Origin: Pseudomonadota bacterium
GTDB lineage: Bacteria; Pseudomonadota; Alphaproteobacteria; Rhizobiales; Rhizobiaceae
Reading direction: 5' to 3'
Assembly (NCBI GenBank): GCA_023399465.1
Contig: JAEWPB010000151.1
Span: 1-64,000 of the forward strand
DNA: 64,000 bases
Below are positions 8,713 to 16,546 of the stretch, one piece after another. Each line of letters starts with the position of its first letter. Positions within the stretch are counted from its first letter, which is position 1. A program made the position numbers and the translations under genes. The notes under the pieces are model-generated. The model had not been told where the DNA came from, did no database searches, and saw only the letters and a program-made list of their open reading frames with translations.

Positions 8713-9753
8713 ATGGTATCGGAAGCACCACCGTTCTGGTGGACGAAGCCCGACTGGCGCGCCTGGGCGCTGGCGCCTATCTCTTTCGTCTATGGCCGCA
8801 TCGCCGGCTATCGCATGGCGCATGGCCGCCGCGCTGCCGTGCCGGTACCGGTCGTCTGCATCGGCAATTTCACCGTCGGCGGAGCCGGCAAGACGCCGAC
8901 TGCGCTGGCGCTGGCGCGGGCGGCCAAGGCGCGGGGATTGAAGCCGGGCTTCCTCAGCCGCGGCTATGGCGGCTCGCTTGACGTCACCACGGTCGTCGAC
9001 GCCCAACACCATCGCGCCATCGATGTCGGCGACGAGCCGCTGCTGCTCGCGCGCGAGGCACTGACGGTAATCTCGCGCAAGCGCGTCGACGGCGCCCGCC
9101 GGCTGGTGACCGAGGGTTGCGACCTCATCATCATGGACGATGGTTTTCAAAGCGCACGGCTGACGATCGACTATGCGCTCGTGGTGATCGACACCGTGCG
9201 CGGCATCGGCAACGGCCATCTGGTGCCGGGCGGACCGGTGCGCGCGCCGCTCGATGAGCAGTTGCGGCAGGCCACGGCAATCCTCAAGGTCGGACGGGGC
9301 AATGCCGCCGACCGGCTGGTGCGCGTGGCGGCGCGGGCGGGAAAGCCCATCTTCGTCGCGTCGGTCAAGCCGCGCGGCGATGAGGATCTCGCCGGGAAAC
9401 CGGTGCTTGCCTTTGCCGGCATCGCCGATCCCGACAAGTTTTTCCGGACCGTCGAGGCGCTCGGCGCCAGGATCGTCGTGCGGCGCGGTTTTGCCGACCA
9501 CCAGCATCTGAGCGACGACGAGATGGCCGATCTGCTCCAGCAGGCGGAGCGCGACGGCCTGCAACTCGTTACCACCAGCAAGGATATCGTGCGGCTTTCC
9601 GGCCACCATGGCCGGGCGGAGGAACTGGCGGCAAAATGCCGGACCATCGACATCGACATGGTGTTCGACGATCACAACGCCCTCGACAACATCATCGATG
9701 CGGCGATCAATACGGCCAGAAACCGCAGGATCCAGCAGCCGAAGGCCGCGTGA
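8713..9753 (+). CDS. lpxK: tetraacyldisaccharide 4'-kinase LpxK
   Basis: LpxK phosphorylates the 4' position of the tetraacyl-disaccharide-1-phosphate to give lipid IVA, the acceptor of WaaA encoded just upstream. The 346-residue protein starts MVSEAPPFWW, has a membrane-proximal N-terminus (WALAPISFVYGRI) and a P-loop in NFTVGGAGKTPTALAL near residue 53. It also carries the family segments FLSRGYGG and IMDDGFQS, and the second-domain motif AFAGIADPDKFF. Longer in-frame starts at 8635 and 8695 give unconserved residues. All kinase motifs are intact. Confidence 0.94.
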   Translation: MVSEAPPFWWTKPDWRAWALAPISFVYGRIAGYRMAHGRRAAVPVPVVCIGNFTVGGAGKTPTALALARAAKARGLKPGFLSRGYGGSLDVTTVVDAQHHRAIDVGDEPLLLAREALTVISRKRVDGARRLVTEGCDLIIMDDGFQSARLTIDYALVVIDTVRGIGNGHLVPGGPVRAPLDEQLRQATAILKVGRGNAADRLVRVAARAGKPIFVASVKPRGDEDLAGKPVLAFAGIADPDKFFRTVEALGARIVVRRGFADHQHLSDDEMADLLQQAERDGLQLVTTSKDIVRLSGHHGRAEELAAKCRTIDIDMVFDDHNALDNIIDAAINTARNRRIQQPKAA

Positions 9754-9810
9754 GCGGCCTGCACCTGCAATCTGTTCAGTAGGGAATCTGGCTCGGGGTT
9801 ACCGGTTTTG

Positions 9811-10041
9811 TCAGCGCTTCTGGATCGGCAGCACGCCGGCGCGCTTGTCCGCTTCGAAGGAGGCGGCCGCGCCGGCATAGGCTTCCTGGCGGGCGACGCT
9901 CCAGTAGCGCAGTTCGTCGATCGGGATCTGTTGGCCGGTCATCGCGCAGGTGACATAGGCGCCGGGAAGCAGGATCTGGAAATCGGCATCGAGATATTTG
10001 ATCTTGGCTTCACGGCTGCCGCTGCCTTCAAAACGGTTCAT
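9811..10041 (-). CDS. DUF2093 small protein
   Basis: A 76-residue soluble protein matching the DUF2093 pattern: EAKIKYLDADFQILLPGAYVTCAMTG, then IPIDELRYWSVARQEAYA. The start at 10041 is set by an AGGAG box seven bases upstream. It lies after mutL in the same direction (86 bp) and converges with lpxK. Function is not known. The central CAMTGQQIPIDELRYW resembles a short beta-rich metal- or peptide-binding fold, but it has a single cysteine, so no zinc site is implied. Confidence 0.85.
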   Translation of the reverse strand: MNRFEGSGSREAKIKYLDADFQILLPGAYVTCAMTGQQIPIDELRYWSVARQEAYAGAAASFEADKRAGVLPIQKR

Positions 10042-10127
10042 CAAGTCTCTCCTGCCATGTCTGTCGCGTGAGCCATAACGCCTGTGCCGTCGCATTGCCA
10101 GCTTTTTCCGCTTCTTGGCTCGTGGGG

Positions 10128-11954
10128 TCAGCTCCGACCGAACAGTCTTTCGATGTCGGCGAGCTTCAGTTCGATATAGGTAGGGCGGCCGTGATTGCAC
10201 TGCCCGGAGCCCGGCGTCGCTTCCATCTGCCGCAGCAGCGCATTCATTTCTTCGGGCCTGAGCCGCCGCCCGGAGCGTACCGAGCCGTGGCAGGCCATGG
10301 TCGCGGCGATATAGTCGAGTTTTGCGGCCAGGCCCGACGCGGTGTCCCATTCGGCGATTTCGTCCGCCAGTTGCCGCACCAGGCCGGCGGCGTCGACCTC
10401 GCCGAGCATTGCCGGTGTCTCGCGTACGGCGATCGCGCCGGGACCGAACCGCTCGATGGCAAGGCCGAGATCCGAAAACTCGCCGGCATGGACCATCAGC
10501 CGGTCGCAATCCTCTTCCGGCAGATCGACGATCTCGGGGATCAGGAGGACCTGCGAAGGCAATTTGCGCGCATGCAGCGACTTGCGCAACGCCTCGAACA
10601 CCAGTCGCTCATGGGCGGCGTGCTGGTCGACGATCACGAGGCCGTCCTCGGTCTGCGCCACGATGTAGTTCTGGTGAACCTGGGCGCGGGCGGCACCCAG
10701 CGGGTAGCGCGGGGTCTCTGCCTCGGGCGCTTGAGGCGCCGCAGGCAGCTCCACCGCATGGATATCGGCGCGCGCCGTCGGTTCTGAGAGGTCGCCGAAG
10801 CTTGCCTGTCGCGCCTCGGCAAAGCCGTTCGGCGTTTCGGCGGAGGAAACCGGGCGGTAGGGCGAGCTTGCCGGCGACCAGGCGGCGGCGGGCTGCGGCC
10901 GGTAGAACGGTTGCATACCGGGCCGGAAAGCCCGCATCATGCCGCTTGCCCCCGTGGTCGAGGCGCGGTCGCCCTCGCGTGCCAGCGCCTCGCGCACGGC
11001 GCCGACGATCAGCCCGCGCACCAGGCCTGGGTCGCGAAAGCGCACGTCGGACTTGGCCGGATGGACGTTGACGTCGACGAGATCGGGATCGAGGCCGAGG
11101 GACAGCACCGCAACCGCATAGCGACCGTGGGGTATGGTCTCGGCATAGGCGCCGCGGATCGCCGATAGGATCAGCTTGTCCTGCACCGGGCGGCCGTTGA
11201 CGAAGGCATACTGGTGCGCGGAGTTGCCGCGATTGTAGGTCGGCACCCCGGCAAAGCCGGTCAGCCGCACACCCTCGCGCTCGGCGTCCAGCGCGATGGC
11301 GTTGTCCTTGAATTCCTTGCCGAGGATCTGCGCCATGCGCGCCAGGTGATCGTCACCGGTCGCCGGAAATTCGAGCGTCGTACGATCCGAGCCGGACAGG
11401 ATGAAGCGCACCTTCGGAAAGGAGATCGCCATGCGCTTGACCACCTCGGTGATCGCTGCCGCTTCCGCCTTCTCGGTCTTGAGGAACTTCAGGCGCGCCG
11501 GGGTGGCAAAGAAGAGGTCGCGGACCTCGACGATGGTGCCGGGATTGGCGGCGGCGGGACGCACGGCTGCGACCTTGCCGCCCATGATCGAAATCTCCGC
11601 GCCTTCGGCAGCGCCGGCCGGGCGGCTGGTGATCGTCAGCCTGGCGACCGAGCCGATCGACGGCAGGGCCTCACCGCGAAAGCCGAGCGTGCGGATGTCG
11701 GTCAGCGTCTCCGAGATCTTCGAGGTGCAATGGCGGCGTACCGCCATTTCGAGGTCGGCCGGATCCATGCCGGAACCGTTGTCGGTGACCCGCAGCAATC
11801 CCTTGCCGCCGCCGGCGGTGGCGATCTCGACCCGGGTCGCGCCGGCATCGATGGCGTTCTCGATCAGTTCCTTGGCCGCGCTCGCGGGGCGTTCGATGAC
11901 CTCGCCGGCGGCAATCTGGTTGATGAGGGTTTCGGAGAGCTGCTTGATCGACAT
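10128..11954 (-). CDS. mutL: DNA mismatch repair protein MutL
   Basis: MutL links mismatch recognition by MutS to strand incision. The 608-residue protein has the GHKL ATPase motifs ELIENAIDAGAT (near residue 31), DNGSGM and TLGFRGEALPSI. A variable Pro/Ala-rich linker spans residues ~335-420, followed by the C-terminal dimerisation domain. Within that domain the endonuclease motif DQHA-x2-E-x4-E is present at 443-454 and a GQCNHGRP motif lies near 588. This fits a nicking MutL, as expected in a lineage without MutH. It is transcribed away from the PAS-REC gene; the shared 383-bp region holds a CtrA-type site. Confidence 0.96.
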   Translation of the reverse strand: MSIKQLSETLINQIAAGEVIERPASAAKELIENAIDAGATRVEIATAGGGKGLLRVTDNGSGMDPADLEMAVRRHCTSKISETLTDIRTLGFRGEALPSIGSVARLTITSRPAGAAEGAEISIMGGKVAAVRPAAANPGTIVEVRDLFFATPARLKFLKTEKAEAAAITEVVKRMAISFPKVRFILSGSDRTTLEFPATGDDHLARMAQILGKEFKDNAIALDAEREGVRLTGFAGVPTYNRGNSAHQYAFVNGRPVQDKLILSAIRGAYAETIPHGRYAVAVLSLGLDPDLVDVNVHPAKSDVRFRDPGLVRGLIVGAVREALAREGDRASTTGASGMMRAFRPGMQPFYRPQPAAAWSPASSPYRPVSSAETPNGFAEARQASFGDLSEPTARADIHAVELPAAPQAPEAETPRYPLGAARAQVHQNYIVAQTEDGLVIVDQHAAHERLVFEALRKSLHARKLPSQVLLIPEIVDLPEEDCDRLMVHAGEFSDLGLAIERFGPGAIAVRETPAMLGEVDAAGLVRQLADEIAEWDTASGLAAKLDYIAATMACHGSVRSGRRLRPEEMNALLRQMEATPGSGQCNHGRPTYIELKLADIERLFGRS

Positions 11955-12057
11955 GCCCCTGATTTAGCCGGATTCGCCCGGCTTTGCCAAGGCGCCCGCA
12001 GGGATGCCGGCGGCGGCAACCGCAGGTCTGTCCGTCGGCGGCGAGATCCATCAGACG

Positions 12058-12072
12058 TTAATCAGGTTTTAA
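12058..12072. promoter_or_regulatory. CtrA-type binding site TTAA-N7-TTAA
   Basis: TTAA at 12058-12061 and TTAA at 12069-12072 are separated by exactly seven bases, the full consensus bound by the alphaproteobacterial cell-cycle regulator CtrA. It lies ~104 bp upstream of the mutL start and 266 bp upstream of the PAS-PAS-REC start. Binding is inferred from the match only. Confidence 0.5.
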
Positions 12073-12297
12073 CCACGAGCTGTCAGTTTTCGCCCATAAC
12101 TTGAAATGAATGCAGGAGCCAGGTTTTGCGACCGGCGGGGCGATCACGGCGAGCTGGATGCCGTGATGTTAGGGGACCGCGGGCTACTGTTTCAAGGTCG
12201 ATTGCCAGCATGTCTCCTACCACGTTCCGAGTGCGTGCAGGGTCAACGGGTTCGCCGCTGCGGGGGGCGGGCGCGCAGGCTCAGGTATTGAAATTAT

Positions 12298-12313
12298 CCG
12301 GCGCGTGCGCCGG
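12298..12313 (+). promoter_or_regulatory. perfect hairpin in the leader of the PAS-PAS-REC gene
   Basis: CCGGCGC at 12298-12304 and GCGCCGG at 12307-12313 form a perfect GC-rich inverted repeat. It ends 24 bases before the ATG, immediately 5' of the AGGA ribosome-binding site. It could modulate translation or, as DNA, be an operator. As RNA the central pairs must open to form a loop. Confidence 0.45.
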
Positions 12314-12337
12314 CGTTAGGGTGTCAGGAATTTCACG

Positions 12338-14056
12338 ATGAATGAAGTAGCGTCGGGGGACGCGAACATTCAGACGGCCATGCTGGATGCAGTCTGTGAC
12401 GGACTCTCTGCAGCCTTCATCGTGTACGATCGCAACGATCGAATGGTGTTCGCCAGCCGCCAGGTCCTCAGCTACTTTCCGGTTCCGGCCGAATTCCTGC
12501 GGGCCGGCACACGTCTCAGGGATCTCCTCGGCGCGGTCTATGACAGCGGCGTGCGTCACGCCTTCAGCTACAAATCCGGCAATGGCGCCAGCCGCAAGAA
12601 ACTCAACCGCGAGGACTGGATCGCCGAGCGCATCGCCAGCCATTGGCGCGAACGCTTCGATATCGTCGAGAAGCACAGCGACGATCGCTGGATCCGGTTG
12701 CTGAAGCGGCGTCTCGCCAATGGCTACGCCATCTGTGTCATCACCGATGTCTCCGAGCACAAGCGGCGCGAGGAGCAGTGGCACAACGATCTCGAGCGCA
12801 TCCAGTTGACCGAGGAGATCCTCGATACCCTGCCGATCCCGATCTGCGTCAAGGATCGCGACCTTACCTATGTTGCCGCCAACAAGGCGTTCTGCAAGAT
12901 GCATCGGATCTCGACGGCGGCCATTCTCGGTCGCACCGTCCATGACATCCTGGCGCCCGATCTTGCCACCCGGCTTTCCGCCGGCGATTGCCATGTGCTC
13001 GAGACCGGCACCCCGATCACCACGCCGGAGCTCATCGTTGGTGACGGCGGCGAGGAAATCGAAACCGTGATCCGCAAGTATCGGATCGGCATGCCGGGGC
13101 GCTATTTTCTGGTCACCGCGCTCGCCGACGTTTCCGAGCTGTCGGCAATTCTCAGCCTCGGCGCCACGACCACCCCGGACGGACGGCGGGAAGGCGCCCG
13201 CGGCGAGGCGATCCGCCAGCGACAGTCGCATGCATCGTCTGATGCCGGGAAAGTGCGGGCCGCGGTTGCCAGCCGCAAGGCGCTGCTGGTCACCTGCGAT
13301 CCCGCCGTCGAATTTTCGGCGCTCCAGACGTTCTCCCGGCTCGGCATCGAGGCCGAGGCGGTGCGAAGCGTGGAGGAGCAGGCGGCGTTTCTCGACATTG
13401 CCGCGGCACACGGCATCGGCATCGATTTCGTGGTGATCGACAACCGCATGGACGTCCGCGGCCTCGATATCGCCGCCGAGCACGATATCGAGATCATGGC
13501 GCTCGACGGTTTCCAGCTGTGCACGGAATTCGCCTACCTGCTGACCCGCCATTTCAACCTGCGTCCGGCCCATCGCTCGGTCCAGGTGACGGTCGCCCCA
13601 GCCGGCGCCGTGAAAGCGGATGCGGAGAGCAACGGTGCGGCTCCGGCATCGCAGCCGGAAGGCAAGGTCCAGATCCTTGTCGCCGAGGACAATCCGGTTA
13701 ACCAGATCGTCTTCTCGCAGATCCTCGAGGGCCTCGGTTATCACTATCTGGTCGCGGCCGACGGGCTCGAGTTGGTGCGCCTCTGGGAGCAGCACCAGCC
13801 GGACGTCGTGCTGATGGACATCACCCTTCCCGGCATCAACGGTATCGAGGCGGCGCACTATATCCGCGATATCGAGAAGCACGGAACCCGCCGAACCGCC
13901 ATCATCGGCGTGCTCGCCCAGGCTTACGACCAGGACCGTCGCGACTGCGATGCCGCGGGCATGGACGACGTCATCCTCAAGCCGATCAGCCCCGACATCC
14001 TCGATGCCGCGATCCGCAACCAGTTGCCGCAGGAAGGCCAGCGCACGCGCCTTTGA
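12338..14056 (+). CDS. PAS-PAS-receiver signalling protein without a kinase domain
   Basis: The 572-residue protein begins with a PAS-like domain (residues ~10-145) and a second PAS domain (~150-265; ILDTLPIPICVKDRDLTYVAANKAF). A weakly conserved region follows (~300-410) that looks like a degenerate receiver (LLVTCDPAVEFSALQTFSRLG ... DFVVIDNRMD). It ends in a complete receiver domain (~445-565) with acidic pair E450/D451, phosphoacceptor D494 in LMDITLPG, and K548. There is no DHp/ATPase module and no transmembrane segment, so it is a cytosolic phospho-receiver and sensor rather than a hybrid kinase. It is directly followed by a GGDEF-EAL gene, which suggests that it feeds into cyclic di-GMP control. 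Confidence 0.85.
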   Translation: MNEVASGDANIQTAMLDAVCDGLSAAFIVYDRNDRMVFASRQVLSYFPVPAEFLRAGTRLRDLLGAVYDSGVRHAFSYKSGNGASRKKLNREDWIAERIASHWRERFDIVEKHSDDRWIRLLKRRLANGYAICVITDVSEHKRREEQWHNDLERIQLTEEILDTLPIPICVKDRDLTYVAANKAFCKMHRISTAAILGRTVHDILAPDLATRLSAGDCHVLETGTPITTPELIVGDGGEEIETVIRKYRIGMPGRYFLVTALADVSELSAILSLGATTTPDGRREGARGEAIRQRQSHASSDAGKVRAAVASRKALLVTCDPAVEFSALQTFSRLGIEAEAVRSVEEQAAFLDIAAAHGIGIDFVVIDNRMDVRGLDIAAEHDIEIMALDGFQLCTEFAYLLTRHFNLRPAHRSVQVTVAPAGAVKADAESNGAAPASQPEGKVQILVAEDNPVNQIVFSQILEGLGYHYLVAADGLELVRLWEQHQPDVVLMDITLPGINGIEAAHYIRDIEKHGTRRTAIIGVLAQAYDQDRRDCDAAGMDDVILKPISPDILDAAIRNQLPQEGQRTRL

Positions 14057-14100
14057 AAGGGCGGTCAATCCCCGAAATTTCACAGGGTGGCCGCTGCAAA

Positions 14101-15522
14101 ATGTCGCGGCAACGCTATGAAATTTTTAAGAGAGTCGGCACCATCCTCGGGCAGTGGAGTGAACAATCAGGAATGCCAATGACGCGGGCCGATCCTTTGT
14201 TACCGCGGCCGAAAGCCCATGATCCGGCTTTGGCCTATACCGACATGCTGACCGGGCTCGGCAATCGCTACCGGTTGCGCGACAACGTACGGGTTCTGGC
14301 GGCCGAACGCGCCGACGATCCCGCGCCATTCGCCATCGGCATCACCAATCTCGACGGCTTCAAGCCGATCAACGATCTCTTCGGCAGCGAGGCCGGCGAC
14401 GAAATCCTCCGTCAGGTCGCCCACCGGCTGGAGGCATGCCTGCCCGACGGCGCGGCGGTGACGCGTCATGGTGGCGACGAATTCGCCTTCGTCCTGCCGC
14501 TGGTCTTCGAAAGGACGGGTGCGGAGAAATTCGGCCAGATGGTCAAGGACGTGCTGGCCGCGCCCTACGATCTCGGCGACCGCAACGTTCGGCTGAGCGC
14601 GTCCTTCGGCTTTGCCATCCATCCCTTCGCGGGCGACGGCTACGAGCCGCTCTTGAAGAGTGCCGAAACCGCGCTCTATCGCTCCAAGCGCCGCGGACGC
14701 GGGCAGATCACCGTCTACAGCAGCGAGATCGCACAGGAGATGCAGCGGGCGACGCAGCTCGAACAGGCGCTGCGCAATGCCATCATCAATGATGCGATCG
14801 ATGTTCACTTCCAGCCGATCGTCGACATGAAAAGCGAAACGGTCCTCGGCTTCGAGGCTCTGGCGCGCTGGATCGATCCCGAACTCGGCTTCGTCTCACC
14901 CGCCGTCTTCGTGCCCTTCGCCGAGGAGCGCGGCTTCATCGACAGCCTGTCCGAGGGCCTGCTGCGCAAGGCGGCGGAAGCAGCATTGTCCTGGCCGCGC
15001 GAAATGTTCCTGTCCTTCAACCTTTCGTCGGTGCAGCTGACCGATCCGGCCACCGCCGGCAACATCCTCGTCATCCTCGGACGGATCGGCCTCGATCCAC
15101 ACCGTCTGGTGCTGGAGATCACCGAGACTGCCGTGGTCAGTTCGGCCGATACCGCCCACCGGATCATCGCCGAATTGCGTGCGGCAGGGGTGCGGATCGC
15201 ACTCGACGATTTCGGCACCGGCCACTCAAGCCTCGGACGGCTGCGCGACTTCACCTTCGACAAGGTCAAGATCGATCGCGCCTTCGTGTCGCGCCTGGTC
15301 AACGACCCAGCCTCCGAGCACATCATCCGCGCCATCGTCTCGATGTGCGACGGCCTCGGGCTTCAGGTGGTAGCCGAGGGCATCGAGGAGGGGGCCGAGG
15401 CCAAGATCCTCGCGGATCTCGGTTGCAGCGTCGGCCAGGGCTATTTCTATGGACGGCCCGTCGACAACAACGCGACGCTTGCCTTCCTCAAGGATCGCAA
15501 CTGCGAGCACGTCTGCATCTAA
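14101..15522 (+). CDS. bifunctional GGDEF-EAL cyclic di-GMP protein
   Basis: The protein (473 aa from ATG 14101) has a diguanylate cyclase domain with a canonical GGDEF at residues 124-128 and a c-di-GMP phosphodiesterase domain with EAL at 252-254. It also has the DDFGTGHSSLGRL loop and a C-terminal E in VVAEGIEE, so both activities may be intact. No N-terminal sensor or membrane domain is seen, and input probably comes from the PAS-PAS-REC protein encoded just upstream. An in-frame TTG at 14053 overlaps that gene's stop by four bases; the ATG at 14101, with AGGGTGG upstream, and an ATG at 14173 are alternatives. Net direction of activity cannot be read from sequence. Confidence 0.9.
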   Translation: MSRQRYEIFKRVGTILGQWSEQSGMPMTRADPLLPRPKAHDPALAYTDMLTGLGNRYRLRDNVRVLAAERADDPAPFAIGITNLDGFKPINDLFGSEAGDEILRQVAHRLEACLPDGAAVTRHGGDEFAFVLPLVFERTGAEKFGQMVKDVLAAPYDLGDRNVRLSASFGFAIHPFAGDGYEPLLKSAETALYRSKRRGRGQITVYSSEIAQEMQRATQLEQALRNAIINDAIDVHFQPIVDMKSETVLGFEALARWIDPELGFVSPAVFVPFAEERGFIDSLSEGLLRKAAEAALSWPREMFLSFNLSSVQLTDPATAGNILVILGRIGLDPHRLVLEITETAVVSSADTAHRIIAELRAAGVRIALDDFGTGHSSLGRLRDFTFDKVKIDRAFVSRLVNDPASEHIIRAIVSMCDGLGLQVVAEGIEEGAEAKILADLGCSVGQGYFYGRPVDNNATLAFLKDRNCEHVCI

Positions 15523-15541
15523 GCCAGCCCAGCGACGGCGT

Positions 15542-16453
15542 TCAATCCTTCCCGCCTTCATCGAGCAGCCAGTCGCGCACCCGCCGGGCATGAGCGTTGA
15601 GTTCGCGCGAGCGCGGCCAGACGACATAGAAGGCATGGCCGGTGCGGAGCACGTGATTGCCGACCGGCACGAGCAGGCCCGAGCGCGTCTGGCGGTCGGT
15701 CAGATGTTCCCACCCGAGCGCGATGCCTTCGCCGGCGAGCACCGCCTGGATCACCAGCACGTAATCGTTGATCGCCAGCCCACGGCTCTGCGGCTGGTAG
15801 GAAATGCCGGCACTTTGAAACCATTCCGGCCAATCGCAAGCCTGCCGCACGGGTTCCTCGAGATGGATCAGACGGTGCCGCGCAAGCGCCTGCGGCGTAT
15901 CGGGAAAACCGTTCTGCTCGATGAAGGCGGGGCTGGTCACGGCGTTGATGACCTCGGGCGCAAGCAGGGCGGCATGGTAGCGCGGCCAGTTTGCCGGATC
16001 GCCGCCGCGCACGCCGAGCGGGATCGGCTCCTCCTCGAGGTCGAGGTCGCGCACGCTGGTCTGGATGCGCAGGTCGATATCCGGGAGATCCTCGCGCAGC
16101 CGCGCCAGTCGCGGCAGCATCCACATCGAGGCGAATGCCGTCGAGGCCGCGAGCGTCACGTTGACCTCGCGGCCCTTGGCGCGGATGTCTTCCGCCGACT
16201 TCTGGATGCGGGCCAGCCCCGCCGAGACGTCGGCATGGAAGCGCTCGCCGACGTCGGTCAGCTCGACGGCGCGGTGCACCCGGTGGAACAGGGCCACGCC
16301 GAGCTGGTCCTCGAGCGAGCGCACCGCGTAGGAAACGGCCGCCTGCGACATGCCGAGCTCGGCTGCGGCGCGGGTGAAGTTTTCGTGCCGCCCGGCGGCC
16401 TCGAAGACGATCAGGCTGGTCGCGGAGGGGAGAAGTTGTCTGAAGCTATCCAT
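15542..16453 (-). CDS. LysR-family transcriptional regulator (GcvA-like)
   Basis: A 303-residue LysR regulator with a winged helix-turn-helix at residues ~14-75 (FTRAAAELGMSQAAVSYAVRSLEDQLG) and a ligand-binding domain of two periplasmic-binding-protein-like lobes. Helix sequence and overall pattern resemble the GcvA group, which controls amino-acid and amine metabolism. It is divergent from the MttB-family gene with 93 bp between starts, the classical layout for a LysR regulator and its target. An ATAAG-N5-CTTAT dyad covers its own start codon, suggesting autoregulation. The co-inducer is unknown; a quaternary amine or a related C1 compound is a reasonable guess. Confidence 0.92.
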   Translation of the reverse strand: MDSFRQLLPSATSLIVFEAAGRHENFTRAAAELGMSQAAVSYAVRSLEDQLGVALFHRVHRAVELTDVGERFHADVSAGLARIQKSAEDIRAKGREVNVTLAASTAFASMWMLPRLARLREDLPDIDLRIQTSVRDLDLEEEPIPLGVRGGDPANWPRYHAALLAPEVINAVTSPAFIEQNGFPDTPQALARHRLIHLEEPVRQACDWPEWFQSAGISYQPQSRGLAINDYVLVIQAVLAGEGIALGWEHLTDRQTRSGLLVPVGNHVLRTGHAFYVVWPRSRELNAHARRVRDWLLDEGGKD

Positions 16454-16466
16454 AAGGTGAGCTTAT
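16452..16466. promoter_or_regulatory. LysR-type operator dyad ATAAG-N5-CTTAT
   Basis: A perfect 15-bp interrupted palindrome with the T-N11-A geometry of LysR boxes; its left arm includes two bases of the lysR start codon. Nearby, CCAGCGTTA at 16485-16493 and CCAGCGCTA at 16506-16514 form a direct repeat at a 21-bp period, two helical turns, in front of the methyltransferase gene. Confidence 0.55.
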
Positions 16467-16546
16467 ATCATGTGTCGAATTTTTCCAGCGTTACAAAGCG
16501 GTTGACCAGCGCTAGCGTCCCATCAAAGACAAGGGGAGCATGTTGC

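Larger units (their letters stand above)
11955..12337. other. 383-bp divergent intergenic region with CtrA-type site and two hairpins
   Basis: The region separates divergent mutL and the PAS-PAS-REC gene and has no convincing ORF. It holds the TTAA-N7-TTAA site (12058-12072) and an 8-bp stem ATCACGGC/GCCGTGAT at 12143-12150 and 12160-12167 with a 9-base loop. It also holds a perfect 7-bp-arm inverted repeat at 12298-12313 just before the downstream ribosome-binding site. Start-proximal sequence upstream of mutL is GC-rich with no obvious -35/-10 pair. Confidence 0.6.

Noticed and set aside
12281..14083. 600-codon open frame on the - strand opposite the PAS-PAS-REC gene
   Set aside because: No recognisable domain, and the opposite strand encodes clear PAS and receiver domains with all key residues.
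15449..16546. Possible long N-terminal extension of the MttB-family protein
   Set aside because: The frame is open but runs antisense through the whole lysR gene; a strong ribosome-binding site and family-like N-terminus occur at 16547.
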